Source of the DNA: Euryarchaeota archaeon UBA182
Lineage (GTDB): Archaea > Thermoplasmatota > Poseidoniia > Poseidoniales > Thalassarchaeaceae
Direction of reading: 5' to 3'
DNA length: 12,510 bases
Assembly (NCBI GenBank): GCA_002495675.1
Contig: DAGH01000020.1
Span: 39,904-52,413, forward strand
The notes under the pieces were generated by a model, which did no database searches, was not told the DNA's origin, and was given only the letters and a program-made list of their open reading frames with translations. Shown here one piece after another: positions 1-6,809 of this stretch (within the stretch, counting starts at the first letter, position 1; every line of letters starts with the position of its first letter). The position numbers and the translations under genes were made by a program.

Positions 1-91
1 CCTCAGAAACATCTTGATTCTCTTGCCCTATCGCTGATGGGGATAGCAACAGAAAACCTGTGATAATTACGGCTATGGCTCGATTTGTCAT
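1..91 (-). CDS. N-terminus of a secreted or membrane protein (partial, runs off left edge)
   Basis: Reading the minus strand from the ATG at 91 gives 30 open codons to the window edge. They begin MTNRAIAVIITGFLLLSPSA and continue IGQENQDVSE. This is a classic Sec signal peptide: a short n-region with one Arg, a hydrophobic core of about 13 residues (IAVIITGFLLLSP), then small residues Ser-Ala-Ile-Gly before a polar stretch. Cleavage near Gly22-Gln23 is plausible. A GTG lies in frame 15 bases upstream, but the ATG gives the better signal peptide. The mature protein lies outside the window, so its function cannot be told. The gene is divergent from the nitroreductase gene. The signal-peptide reading is fairly sure; the existence of a long gene behind it is inferred. 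Confidence 0.6.
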   Translation of the reverse strand, partial: MTNRAIAVIITGFLLLSPSAIGQENQDVSE

Positions 92-198
92 GGACGCACC
101 CCACACAGGGACGTTATTGAAGGACTGTATTTTCCAAGGCCTGAGTCGCTGGCTTGAACGCTTTGTTAAAAGAACGTATGATTTGTGAATGGGCAGGG
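92..198. promoter_or_regulatory. Divergent intergenic region with possible promoters
   Basis: This gap separates two divergent genes and should carry a promoter for each. On the plus strand the AT-rich stretch ctttgttaaaag (161-172) lies about 30 bases before the tandem ATGs at 199/202, a suitable distance for a TATA-like box and a nearly leaderless transcript. On the minus strand gaaaatac (complement of about 127-134) lies about 40 bases before the ATG at 91. Neither is a strong consensus and no operator-like palindrome was seen. Confidence 0.3.
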
Positions 199-933
199 AT
201 GATGCGAGTGGATCAGTTCGGGGCTTTTCTTGCATCTAGGAGATCAACCCGCGATTATCTCCCTGATCCGGTCCCTAACGAGATTATACAGGAAATTATC
301 AGAGATGGTCTGACCGCCCCTAGTTGGAGCAACACAAGGCCGTTCATGGTGGCTGTCGCAACCGGTGAAGTTAGAGATCGGCTGTCAGAGGAGTTCTTGC
401 GAAGGTGGGATGCAGTCAAAAATTTCCGAGGATCAAGTATCAGAGGAAAAATTGGCTCAGTTATTCGGAGGTACGGCTTCCCTACGAGCAATTGGCTAGT
501 TGTAAAAAAATATCACAAGGACTTGCTTCCCAGATCCCAGAGGATTGGCAAGGATCTGTATTCTCACCTTGGTATCGATAGGGAGGACAGGGATTCAAGG
601 AACAAGTTCTGGTCTCGAAACTACGAGTTTTTTGGGGCTCCGGTTGAGTTGTTTGTTTTTACACACAAGAGTCTGGGAAAATTCGCAGCCTCTGATGCAG
701 GGCTATTCATGCAGAATCTAATTCTATCGGCGCATTCGAAGGGGCTAGGAACTTGTGCCCAAGGTGCTGTGGCTGTTTGGGAGGATGCTGTGAGAGAAGA
801 GTTTGAGGTTAGCAAGAACTACTCGCTTTTGTGTGGAATATGCGTTGGGTACCCCAGCGAGAGTCCAATCAATGGTTTCGCAGCGAACAGGATACCACCA
901 TCAGAGATTATCCCCCCTTTGCGACGAAACTAA
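199..933 (+). CDS. Nitroreductase-family flavoprotein (FMN, NAD(P)H oxidoreductase)
   Basis: From the ATG at 199 the protein is 244 residues. Family hallmarks are visible: SRRSTRDY near residues 13-20 (FMN phosphate-binding Arg/Ser cluster), APSWSNTRP at 40-48 (isoalloxazine contact loop), FFGAP at about 144-148, the helix DAGLFMQNLILSA from 166, GLGTCAQG at 182-189, and the C-terminal GICVGYP with PIN following. The 60-residue region between the first and second halves is normal for the larger subfamily that includes nitroaromatic reductases. Such enzymes are cytoplasmic homodimers that reduce nitro, quinone or other electron acceptors; the substrate cannot be read from sequence. The frame is open upstream to TTG 154 and ATG 178, but the tandem ATGs at 199/202 sit at the usual distance (about 11 residues) before the RRS motif, so 199 was chosen. 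The gene is divergent from the secreted-protein gene. Confidence 0.88.
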   Translation: MMRVDQFGAFLASRRSTRDYLPDPVPNEIIQEIIRDGLTAPSWSNTRPFMVAVATGEVRDRLSEEFLRRWDAVKNFRGSSIRGKIGSVIRRYGFPTSNWLVVKKYHKDLLPRSQRIGKDLYSHLGIDREDRDSRNKFWSRNYEFFGAPVELFVFTHKSLGKFAASDAGLFMQNLILSAHSKGLGTCAQGAVAVWEDAVREEFEVSKNYSLLCGICVGYPSESPINGFAANRIPPSEIIPPLRRN

Positions 934-966
934 TGATTCAAGTACCGCATTTGTCTCATAACCACC

Positions 967-1356
967 ATGAACAGAAAGTACTTTGTGAAATTCGTCTCAG
1001 AGCCAGAGAACGACGTAATGAAGACAATTGTTGGGATTGCCTGCACGGCCAAAGCAATCGATGATGGTCACGACGTGGCTGTTTTCTTCGCAGCTGCAGG
1101 CACTAGACTACTAGACCCTTCCTACATCAGCCAACTAAATGAAAAGATGGGGCAAGGATCGAACATAGTTTCTCAGATGATGGCATCCATTGTTGAGAAT
1201 GCCACATTGTATTGTTCCTTTGCATCCGTCAAAGCCACCCTTGGAGTCAATGAGGGAGACGGTGCCCTTATTGTGGAAGATGAAGACATAAAATGGAGCG
1301 GTCCTCCGGGCGTCATCGAATTAAGTTCTGGTTCAGAAGTCCAGCTTGTTTACTAG
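967..1356 (+). CDS. DsrE/DsrF-like family protein
   Basis: The product is 129 residues and cytoplasmic, with no signal or membrane segment. It resembles the DsrE-like fold: an N-terminal strand (KYFVKFVSE), a helix rich in small residues with Cys26 (GIACTAKAIDDG), the characteristic strand and loop GHDVAVFF...GTRLLD at 34-50, a central helix, then LYCSFASVKATLG, whose Cys83 is at the position where many DsrE-like proteins carry their conserved Cys. DsrE-like proteins include sulfur carriers of sulfur oxidation and tRNA thiolation, and many uncharacterised members. No dsrF/dsrH or tusA partner is visible here, so a sulfur-relay role is only a possibility. It starts 33 bases after the nitroreductase stop and ends 75 bases before ndk. 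Family assignment is moderate; function is unknown. Confidence 0.65.
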   Translation: MNRKYFVKFVSEPENDVMKTIVGIACTAKAIDDGHDVAVFFAAAGTRLLDPSYISQLNEKMGQGSNIVSQMMASIVENATLYCSFASVKATLGVNEGDGALIVEDEDIKWSGPPGVIELSSGSEVQLVY

Positions 1357-1403
1357 TGGTCCCTAAATCCTCCATCAACCACCGAGGAGTGTTGCTTTGC
1401 GTT

Positions 1404-1410
1404 GAAATAG
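1404..1410 (+). promoter_or_regulatory. Possible TATA-like box ahead of ndk
   Basis: Within the 75-base gap before ndk, gaaatag is centred about 25 bases before the ATG at 1432. That is the spacing expected for an archaeal TATA box driving a leaderless or almost leaderless transcript. The match is weak, and the G-rich tract that follows (gggtaggggg) is not a convincing Shine-Dalgarno site at its distance. Confidence 0.25.
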
Positions 1411-1431
1411 GGGTAGGGGGTCACAGAAGTC

Positions 1432-1887
1432 ATGGCAAACATGCAGACGACTTTCATCATGATCAAACCGGACGGCGTCCAAAGAGGCCTCGTAGCCGAC
1501 ATAATGGGAAGGTTCGAGACCAAGGGCCTCAGACTGGTGGGACTACGGCAAGTCATACCCAGCTTGGAGCTGGCTGAGAGCCATTATGCTGTGCACAAAC
1601 AACGTCCCTTCTATGGAGGCTTGATCGATTTCATCACATCTGGTCCGGTTGTAGCGATGGCCTGGACTGGTGTGGATGCTATAAACGTCGCAAGGAACAT
1701 CATTGGACCTACCGATGGTCGAGTAGCGGCGCCGGGCACGATTCGTGGAGACTTCGCGATGGACATAGGACACAACGTCATCCACGGCTCCGATGGGGAG
1801 GAAACCGCCCAATTCGAACTAGGCCTTTGGTTCCCTGATGGCCTCGTCGATTGGGTTCGTGATGAAGAAGCCCACATCTACGAGTGA
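1432..1887 (+). CDS. ndk: Nucleoside-diphosphate kinase
   Basis: A complete 151-residue NDP kinase, which transfers the gamma-phosphate from ATP to nucleoside diphosphates through a phosphohistidine. Essentially every catalytic residue is seen at its usual place: Lys12 in MIKPDGVQRG, Tyr52 (SHY), Arg88 (VARN), Thr94 (GPTDG), Arg105 (TIRGDF), Asn115 and the phosphorylated His118 in GHNVIHGSD. The Kpn-loop region precedes GPTDG. Length is typical for a cytoplasmic hexameric or tetrameric enzyme. The start ATG at 1432 puts the numbering in register with the human enzyme. The stop TGA overlaps the start of infB (TGATG), indicating translational coupling. In many archaea ndk-infB follows ribosomal protein genes (L7Ae, S28e, L24e); here a DsrE-like gene is in that place. 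Confidence 0.97.
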   Translation: MANMQTTFIMIKPDGVQRGLVADIMGRFETKGLRLVGLRQVIPSLELAESHYAVHKQRPFYGGLIDFITSGPVVAMAWTGVDAINVARNIIGPTDGRVAAPGTIRGDFAMDIGHNVIHGSDGEETAQFELGLWFPDGLVDWVRDEEAHIYE

Positions 1888-3704
1888 TGCGAAAAGTCAA
1901 CGAGGAAATATCATGGGGCGTCGATGCAATGGACCAGAGACAACCCATAGTTGCAGTGCTTGGTCATGTTGATCACGGTAAAACCAGTCTACTGGATCAT
2001 ATTAGATCGCTTGGGACTCAGCGTCAAGCATCCGTGATGGATAGAGAAGCTGGCGGCATCACCCAACACATCGGGGCTACTGAAGTCCCGTCTGTTTTGC
2101 TCAATGATCTCTGTGGGCCCCTCTTGGGGGGAAAATCGTTCGATTCTCCTGGATTGTTGTTTATCGACACCCCGGGGCATCACTCCTTCTCGACTCTGAG
2201 GAGCCGTGGAGGTTCTCTTGCCGACATTGCTATCCTAGTCGTGGACCTACGCGAGGGTTTGAGACCCCAAACAATAGAGAGCATTAGGATACTGAAGAAC
2301 AGCAAGACTCCCTTCGTCGTGGCTGGGAATAAGGTAGACAGGATACATGGGTGGAAGTGTACTAGGGGTCGTCCAATGGCTATGTCACTCAGGAGCCAAA
2401 CCAAAGAGGCAATGGGTTTCTTTGATCAATCCTTTTGGAGTCTTGTAGGCGGTTTTGGCGAGCAGGGATTCAACCTGGAGAGGTATGATCGTATCCGGGA
2501 CTTCACAAAGGAGATCGCTCTTGTACCAGTATCGGCAAAGGAGGGTGAGGGCATCCAGGACCTTTTGGCGGTGGTTATTGGATTAGCAGAAAGATACCTT
2601 ACAGACCAACTAGCAGATATAAGCGGGGCAGGAGAAGGAACTGTCCTAGAGATGAAGGAGGAACGCGGTCTCGGTAAAACCCTTGATGTCATCCTACACC
2701 GTGGCTCCATTTCTAAGGGTGATGAGATTGTCTTGGTGACGACTGATGGTGGTACAACCACCACCGTCAGAGGTCTATTCAAACCACGGGGAATGTCTGA
2801 GATGAGAGATGCGGGGGACAGGTGGAACGACACTGAAACTGCAAGAGCCGCGTCCGGTCTCAAGCTGTCAGCACCAGATTTGGATGGAGTTTTAGCTGGA
2901 ACAACCCTAAGGGTGGTTAGAACCCCATCTGAACGAGAAGACGCCTTGTCCAAAGCTTCAGATGAGTCTCGACTGAGCATAGATCTCAGCGAGGAAGGTG
3001 TATGCATCAAAGCCGATACAATCGGAGGTTTGGAGGCCCTAGCGGCTGAACTTAATGAGGTGGGGGTCCCAATAAGATCGGCATCTATCGGTAAAATCAA
3101 CAGAAAGGATGTAAGGGGAACCGATTCGTCGAAGGACCCTTTCCATAGGCTAATACTTGGTTTCTCTACAACAGTGCTCCCTGACGCGCAAGCGGAGATA
3201 GACAAGAGTGAGAATGGCCTGAAGGTTATTTGCTCGGAGATAATTTACCACATACTCGAACAGCGGGAAGAGTGGATGATAGAGAGGAAGGAAGAGTTGG
3301 ATGCCGAATCGAGGGAACAGATAGTGTATCCAGGGAGGCTTCTTTTCCTCCCTGATCACACCTTCAGGATCAGCAAGCCCGCCGTGATCGGAGTTCGAAT
3401 TCTCGGGGGTAGAATCCACATCGGTCAAAAGTTACTCAAGGATGGTAGTGTTGTTGGTCAGATAAAATCGATACGAAGAGGCGAGGAGACGAAGAAAGAG
3501 GCGATACAAGGGGATGAGGTCGCCATAGCCGTTGATGGAGTAACCGTTGGAAGACAGATAGATGAACAGGATGTGTTACTAGTCGACATTCCCGAGAAAC
3601 ACGCCAAGCGACTTGCAAAAATGAGTCTTAATGCCACGGAGAAGGAAATTCTAGAGGAGCTTTTGCAGATCCATCGTCGCGATGACCACTTCTGGGGGCG
3701 ATGA
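1887..3704 (+). CDS. infB: Translation initiation factor aIF5B (archaeal IF2/eIF5B)
   Basis: A GTPase that promotes ribosomal subunit joining and initiator-tRNA positioning. From the ATG at 1887 it is 605 residues, the usual archaeal length, without the long N-terminal extension of eukaryotic eIF5B. GTPase motifs are complete: G1 GHVDHGKT at 26-33, G2 Thr in GGITQHIGA near 57-63, G3 DTPGH at 94-98, G4 NKVD at 148-151, G5 SAK at 216-218. Then come the domain II beta-barrel (about 245-370, GKTLDVILHRGSISKGD), domain III (about 375-480, with GVCIKADTIGGLEAL) and the domain IV barrel (about 490-595, with FRISKPAVIGVRILGG and QGDEVAIAV). No intein interrupts the P-loop region. The frame also offers GTG 1884 and ATG 1929; the latter would still leave the G domain intact. 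It overlaps ndk by one base in a TGATG junction, so the two are surely co-transcribed. Confidence 0.96.
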   Translation: MRKVNEEISWGVDAMDQRQPIVAVLGHVDHGKTSLLDHIRSLGTQRQASVMDREAGGITQHIGATEVPSVLLNDLCGPLLGGKSFDSPGLLFIDTPGHHSFSTLRSRGGSLADIAILVVDLREGLRPQTIESIRILKNSKTPFVVAGNKVDRIHGWKCTRGRPMAMSLRSQTKEAMGFFDQSFWSLVGGFGEQGFNLERYDRIRDFTKEIALVPVSAKEGEGIQDLLAVVIGLAERYLTDQLADISGAGEGTVLEMKEERGLGKTLDVILHRGSISKGDEIVLVTTDGGTTTTVRGLFKPRGMSEMRDAGDRWNDTETARAASGLKLSAPDLDGVLAGTTLRVVRTPSEREDALSKASDESRLSIDLSEEGVCIKADTIGGLEALAAELNEVGVPIRSASIGKINRKDVRGTDSSKDPFHRLILGFSTTVLPDAQAEIDKSENGLKVICSEIIYHILEQREEWMIERKEELDAESREQIVYPGRLLFLPDHTFRISKPAVIGVRILGGRIHIGQKLLKDGSVVGQIKSIRRGEETKKEAIQGDEVAIAVDGVTVGRQIDEQDVLLVDIPEKHAKRLAKMSLNATEKEILEELLQIHRRDDHFWGR

Positions 3705-3733
3705 TAGATTCCACTTCCAAGGCCCCCCAACCC

Positions 3734-3740
3734 TTTAATG
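3734..3740 (+). promoter_or_regulatory. Possible TATA-like box ahead of moxR
   Basis: The 67-base gap between infB and the MoxR gene contains tttaatg, centred about 35 bases before the ATG at 3772. This would give a short leader of about 10 bases. The surrounding gap is otherwise GC-rich (ggccccccaaccc precedes it). The consensus is weak, so this is a candidate only. Confidence 0.25.
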
Positions 3741-3771
3741 CGCATCGATCCAGTCGAGCACAGGTTATAGC

Positions 3772-4755
3772 ATGGCGATGGCAGCAAGCGACCCGAACTC
3801 AAGGGAACTCATTCAGACTGTATCGATGATCTCAAACAACCTAATGGGAGAGGTCTCTAAGGTCATAATCGGCAAGGAAGAAAATCTCCGAAAAATTGCA
3901 GTCGGGGTACTATCTAACGGAAATATGCTGCTAGAAGATTTTCCAGGTCTCGCCAAGACGCTAATGGCCAATACTTTTGCGACGGCTTTAGGATGTAAAT
4001 TTAAGCGTGTACAATTCACTCCTGATTTGCTTCCGGCTGACATCATGGGCACTTACATGTATGATCAACAAGCAGGTGAATTCAAACTAAGACCAGGTCC
4101 CTTATTCACCAACGTCCTGTTGGCCGATGAGATCAACCGAGCGCCCCCAAAAACTCAGGCTGCGTTGTTGGAGGCCATGGAAGAAAAACAGGTCACCATA
4201 GAAGGTATAACTCACAAGCTACCTGCCCCGTTCATAACAATCGCTACGCAGAATCCTATTGAGCAAGAGGGGACATATCCTCTGCCTGAGGCTCAAATGG
4301 ATCGATTCCTCATGAAGATGTCCATGGGATACCCGGATCGGCAAGAGGAGAAGTCAATTTTGCAACGTAGGAAATTGAGGGGGAAAGATGGACACGATGT
4401 GGAGACAATAACAAGCCCAAAGAAGGTAGTAGCAATGCAGAAGGCTCTAGAGACCGTTCATGTTGACGCTGCTATTCTGACCTACATAGTAGAACTGGTC
4501 CATAGAACTAGAGAGGACCACAGAGTGGTTACAGGAGCCTCTCCAAGGGCGAGTCAGTCGCTGTTCAAGACTGCGCGTGCAAGTGCGGCAATTGACGGAA
4601 GGGATTACGTAATTCCAGATGACGTCAAGCGTGTTGCCCTTGATGTTGTCAGTCACAGAATAGTTTTGAAGCCCGAGTCGAAAATCAGAGGGATCACAGG
4701 AGAACACATTGTCAGAAAGGTGATTTCAGAAGTCCCAGTACCGGTTGTTCAATGA
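3772..4755 (+). CDS. MoxR-family AAA+ ATPase
   Basis: A 327-residue MoxR-type AAA+ ATPase of standard length. Motifs in order: Walker A EDFPGLAKT at 55-63 (Asp-Phe in place of the first loop glycine is a common MoxR variant), Walker B LLADEIN at 116-122 followed by RAPPKTQAALLEAMEE, sensor 1 ATQNP at 159-163, EGTYPLPEAQMDRF with a likely arginine finger (Arg178), and sensor 2 ASPRAS at 257-261 in the C-terminal lid. MoxR ATPases act as chaperones or remodelers, often for VWA-domain partners in metal insertion, membrane-protein maturation or stress. The usual neighbours (DUF58 and VWA genes) are not seen here; the next gene encodes a ParA-type ATPase 36 bases away. ATG 3778 is an alternative start two codons on. 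Family is sure; target unknown. Confidence 0.94.
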   Translation: MAMAASDPNSRELIQTVSMISNNLMGEVSKVIIGKEENLRKIAVGVLSNGNMLLEDFPGLAKTLMANTFATALGCKFKRVQFTPDLLPADIMGTYMYDQQAGEFKLRPGPLFTNVLLADEINRAPPKTQAALLEAMEEKQVTIEGITHKLPAPFITIATQNPIEQEGTYPLPEAQMDRFLMKMSMGYPDRQEEKSILQRRKLRGKDGHDVETITSPKKVVAMQKALETVHVDAAILTYIVELVHRTREDHRVVTGASPRASQSLFKTARASAAIDGRDYVIPDDVKRVALDVVSHRIVLKPESKIRGITGEHIVRKVISEVPVPVVQ

Positions 4756-4791
4756 GCAAATACAATTCACCTACGGCAACAGCCAGACTGC

Positions 4792-5697
4792 GTGAGTCGT
4801 GCGATTGTGCTAGCAGTGGTCAATCACAAGGGTGGTTGTGGCAAAACCACCACAGTCACAAATCTAGGCGCAGCGTTGTCCCTTGGATCAGAAGAGAGGG
4901 GCATAAAACCAAGGAAAGTCCTGATTGTTGACCTCGACCCTAGAGGGAATGTCGCCACTACCTTTGGTGTGGACAAGAATGCATTAGGGCCGACAATGAA
5001 TGGCCTGTTCCAAGCCGTTATCGACGGGTCAAGAATTGACATCAATCCATTCGTCATTCCTCCCGAGCAATTAACAAGATGGATGAGGAAGGCTTGGAAG
5101 AGGCAATTTCCAAACCGGTCTAGAGGTCCTCCTGTGAGTCACAAGGTGGACTCATTGTCGTTGCTTCCCGCTGATCTTGATCTTTCTGGCATTGAGATAG
5201 AGCTTGCCATGAGGATTGGAAGAGAACACAGATTGAGAATAGCCTTGGAGGGTGCTATGGAACATTTTGACTTGATAATTATTGATACTCCAGCGTCCCT
5301 GGGGCTTTTGACAGTGAATGCCCTGACTGCTGCAGATTGGCTCTTGATTCCGATCCAAGCCGAATTTTATGCATTGGAGAGTATGGGGCAGCTACTTGAA
5401 ACCCTACGGAAAGTCCAGTCAAGAGTTAACCCCTCATTGAAGTTGCTTGGGATTTCGATGACGATGGTTCAGACGGGTTCCAATCTAGGAAAAATGGTCG
5501 GTGATTCTGCATTGCGCCATTTCGGTGAGAGGATATTGAGGACCTCAATCCCAAGAAGTGTCTCGATAGCCGAGGCCCCATTATCTGGGGGCCCAATTGC
5601 CTTGACTACGAGCCCGATTGAACGCCACCCTGGAAGCCTTGCCTACTGGGATCTTGCTTCAGATGTAAATTCGAGGTTTGAGATAGCTTACAATTAA
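4792..5697 (+). CDS. ParA/Soj-type ATPase (chromosome or cargo partitioning)
   Basis: A 301-residue ParA/MinD-superfamily ATPase. It carries the deviant Walker A motif KGGCGKTT at 13-20 with signature Lys13, Walker A' VDLDPRGN at 46-53 (most family members have Gln where Arg51 stands), and Walker B DLIIIDTPASLGLL. The C-terminal half is typical (IPRSVSIAEAPLSG). Soj-like proteins average about 250-260 residues; the excess here is largely a Trp/Arg/Lys-rich insertion at about 86-118. ParA ATPases dimerise on ATP, bind DNA nonspecifically and are driven by a ParB-like or cargo partner; no parB gene is in the window. The GTG at 4792 was chosen because the frame is closed by a stop at 4753 and no ATG lies between. 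It follows moxR by 36 bases and converges on the coiled-coil gene with 11 bases between stops. Confidence 0.9.
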   Translation: MSRAIVLAVVNHKGGCGKTTTVTNLGAALSLGSEERGIKPRKVLIVDLDPRGNVATTFGVDKNALGPTMNGLFQAVIDGSRIDINPFVIPPEQLTRWMRKAWKRQFPNRSRGPPVSHKVDSLSLLPADLDLSGIEIELAMRIGREHRLRIALEGAMEHFDLIIIDTPASLGLLTVNALTAADWLLIPIQAEFYALESMGQLLETLRKVQSRVNPSLKLLGISMTMVQTGSNLGKMVGDSALRHFGERILRTSIPRSVSIAEAPLSGGPIALTTSPIERHPGSLAYWDLASDVNSRFEIAYN

Positions 5698-5708
5698 TGC
5701 CAGATACA

Positions 5709-6752
5709 TCATTGATCAAACCTTGAAATGGTTTCATCCACGATTTTATCCCACTTTGACAAGGCAATACTCACCAATTCATCGACGTCTAAGTCGTGGT
5801 TTTCATCGTTCTTTATACGATTTAATTTGTTTTTTATATCTAGGATCTGACTGGATCGACTAGCCTGGATTTTTCTCTCGACTTCCGCCCACCGAGCGAG
5901 TAAAGTCTCTCTCTTCCTCATTTCCGCTATTCTGCTCATTGATTCCTTCTCGGCAGAGTACCAGGCCGACAGATCTTGATCAATCTCGGACATGGCTCTT
6001 GTTTCGATTTCGTTCATCTCTTGTTTGATTTTTTTCTCGATTTCCAAGGTAGCCCTGAGTCTCTCCTCCTCGATGCGATCGTTGATCTCAATCTCTTTTT
6101 TTCTACGGTATAGGCTCAGGCGTTCCCTCATCTCAGTCTGGAGTTCGGCTTTCCTAGCCTCAAGCTTCATGTTCGATGTTTTTGAATAAGCATCTGACAG
6201 TTCGAGCTCCAGTCTTCTATCCAATCTTTCGATCTCAGAGTCATGTTCGAGTTTGACACGCATTTCCAGAGAATGGAGGCGGTGCCTGAACTCCTCATCT
6301 ATCTCTGCAGAAACCCTCTTTTTTACCTCGGAGGAGAGAGTGTCGAGCCTCTTCCTTCTTTCCAGATCAAGACGATCACGAATTCTTCTCTCCTCGATAG
6401 CGAGTCTTGACTCCATTTCGAGTTTCTGGTGCCTCTCTTCCGCCGATCTGACTCTGTTCTCAACATCAGAAATTTCAATCTCGTTGAGATCGAACATTTT
6501 GTCGCTGAGTCTGCGAAGGTTGTCCTCAAGTCTTTCGTTATGTGCATTTTCGATTACTTTACGGGTATCACTAATTCTAGCTGCTGCGTCTGAAAGGGCA
6601 TAGTCAGTCTCTTGCCCCATCGGTGAACTTATGGGGTTGAGTGGGTTACTGCCTATTGAACGGTATTTCTTCTTATTCAACAAATCTATTCTGTGCCTTC
6701 TGAGTGAAGAGAGCTCTTCTAAGTCATCTTCGATAGATCCCACATCTTCCAT
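5709..6752 (-). CDS. Long charged coiled-coil protein of unknown function
   Basis: The product has 347 residues and I do not recognise a named family. After a polar N-terminus (MEDVGSIEDDLEELSS, then a Ser/Pro/Asn-rich linker to about residue 50), nearly the whole chain from about 50 to 310 is Glu/Arg/Lys-rich heptad-like helix (for example EERRIRDRLDLERRKRLD and EIEINDRIEEERLRATLEIE). It has very few aromatic residues, no Cys, no Gly-rich loops and no Walker motifs. The last 45 residues (NHDLDVDELVSIALSKWDKI region) look like a short globular or amphipathic helical tail. No signal peptide or membrane segment is seen, so it is likely a cytoplasmic rod or scaffold. It is third in a minus-strand cluster after the metal ATPase and zinc-ribbon genes, 57 bases behind the latter, and ends beside the parA stop. 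An adaptor or filament-like role is inference. Confidence 0.8.
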   Translation of the reverse strand: MEDVGSIEDDLEELSSLRRHRIDLLNKKKYRSIGSNPLNPISSPMGQETDYALSDAAARISDTRKVIENAHNERLEDNLRRLSDKMFDLNEIEISDVENRVRSAEERHQKLEMESRLAIEERRIRDRLDLERRKRLDTLSSEVKKRVSAEIDEEFRHRLHSLEMRVKLEHDSEIERLDRRLELELSDAYSKTSNMKLEARKAELQTEMRERLSLYRRKKEIEINDRIEEERLRATLEIEKKIKQEMNEIETRAMSEIDQDLSAWYSAEKESMSRIAEMRKRETLLARWAEVERKIQASRSSQILDIKNKLNRIKNDENHDLDVDELVSIALSKWDKIVDETISRFDQ

Positions 6753-6759
6753 ATCGACA

Positions 6760-6778
6760 CGTCCGGGAGCCGTCCGGG
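6760..6778. repeat. Short direct repeat cgtccggg x2 upstream of the coiled-coil gene
   Basis: The octamer cgtccggg occurs at 6760-6767 and again at 6771-6778, with starts 11 bases apart. It lies immediately upstream of the coiled-coil gene start (6752, minus strand), in the 57-base gap after the zinc-ribbon gene. One-helical-turn spacing could suit a regulator, but two 8-mers can also arise by chance. Confidence 0.3.
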
Positions 6779-6809
6779 TGGGTTATTGGTCTTCAATTTC
6801 CCTGAAGGA

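Noticed and set aside
2426..3205. A 259-residue minus-strand open frame inside infB
   Set aside because: It is a Ser/Pro-rich antisense shadow lying over conserved domains II and III of aIF5B.
1887..3704. Possible intein in aIF5B, since some archaeal infB genes carry one at the P-loop
   Set aside because: The G1 to G5 motifs are uninterrupted and the total length is 605 residues, so no intein is present.
4752..4930. ATG overlapping the moxR stop (ATGA) as a translation-coupled start for parA, with a frameshift before the Walker A motif
   Set aside because: That frame runs through without any ParA residues and ends at a stop near 4930. The GTG at 4792 gives a normal ParA N-terminus, so no frameshift is needed.
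5992..6603. Plus-strand open frames opposite the coiled-coil gene, Ser/Leu/Ile-rich and membrane-like
   Set aside because: They are antisense shadows: Glu/Lys/Arg codons read backwards give Ser/Leu/Phe-rich frames. The minus-strand coiled coil has the heptad pattern and the operon context.
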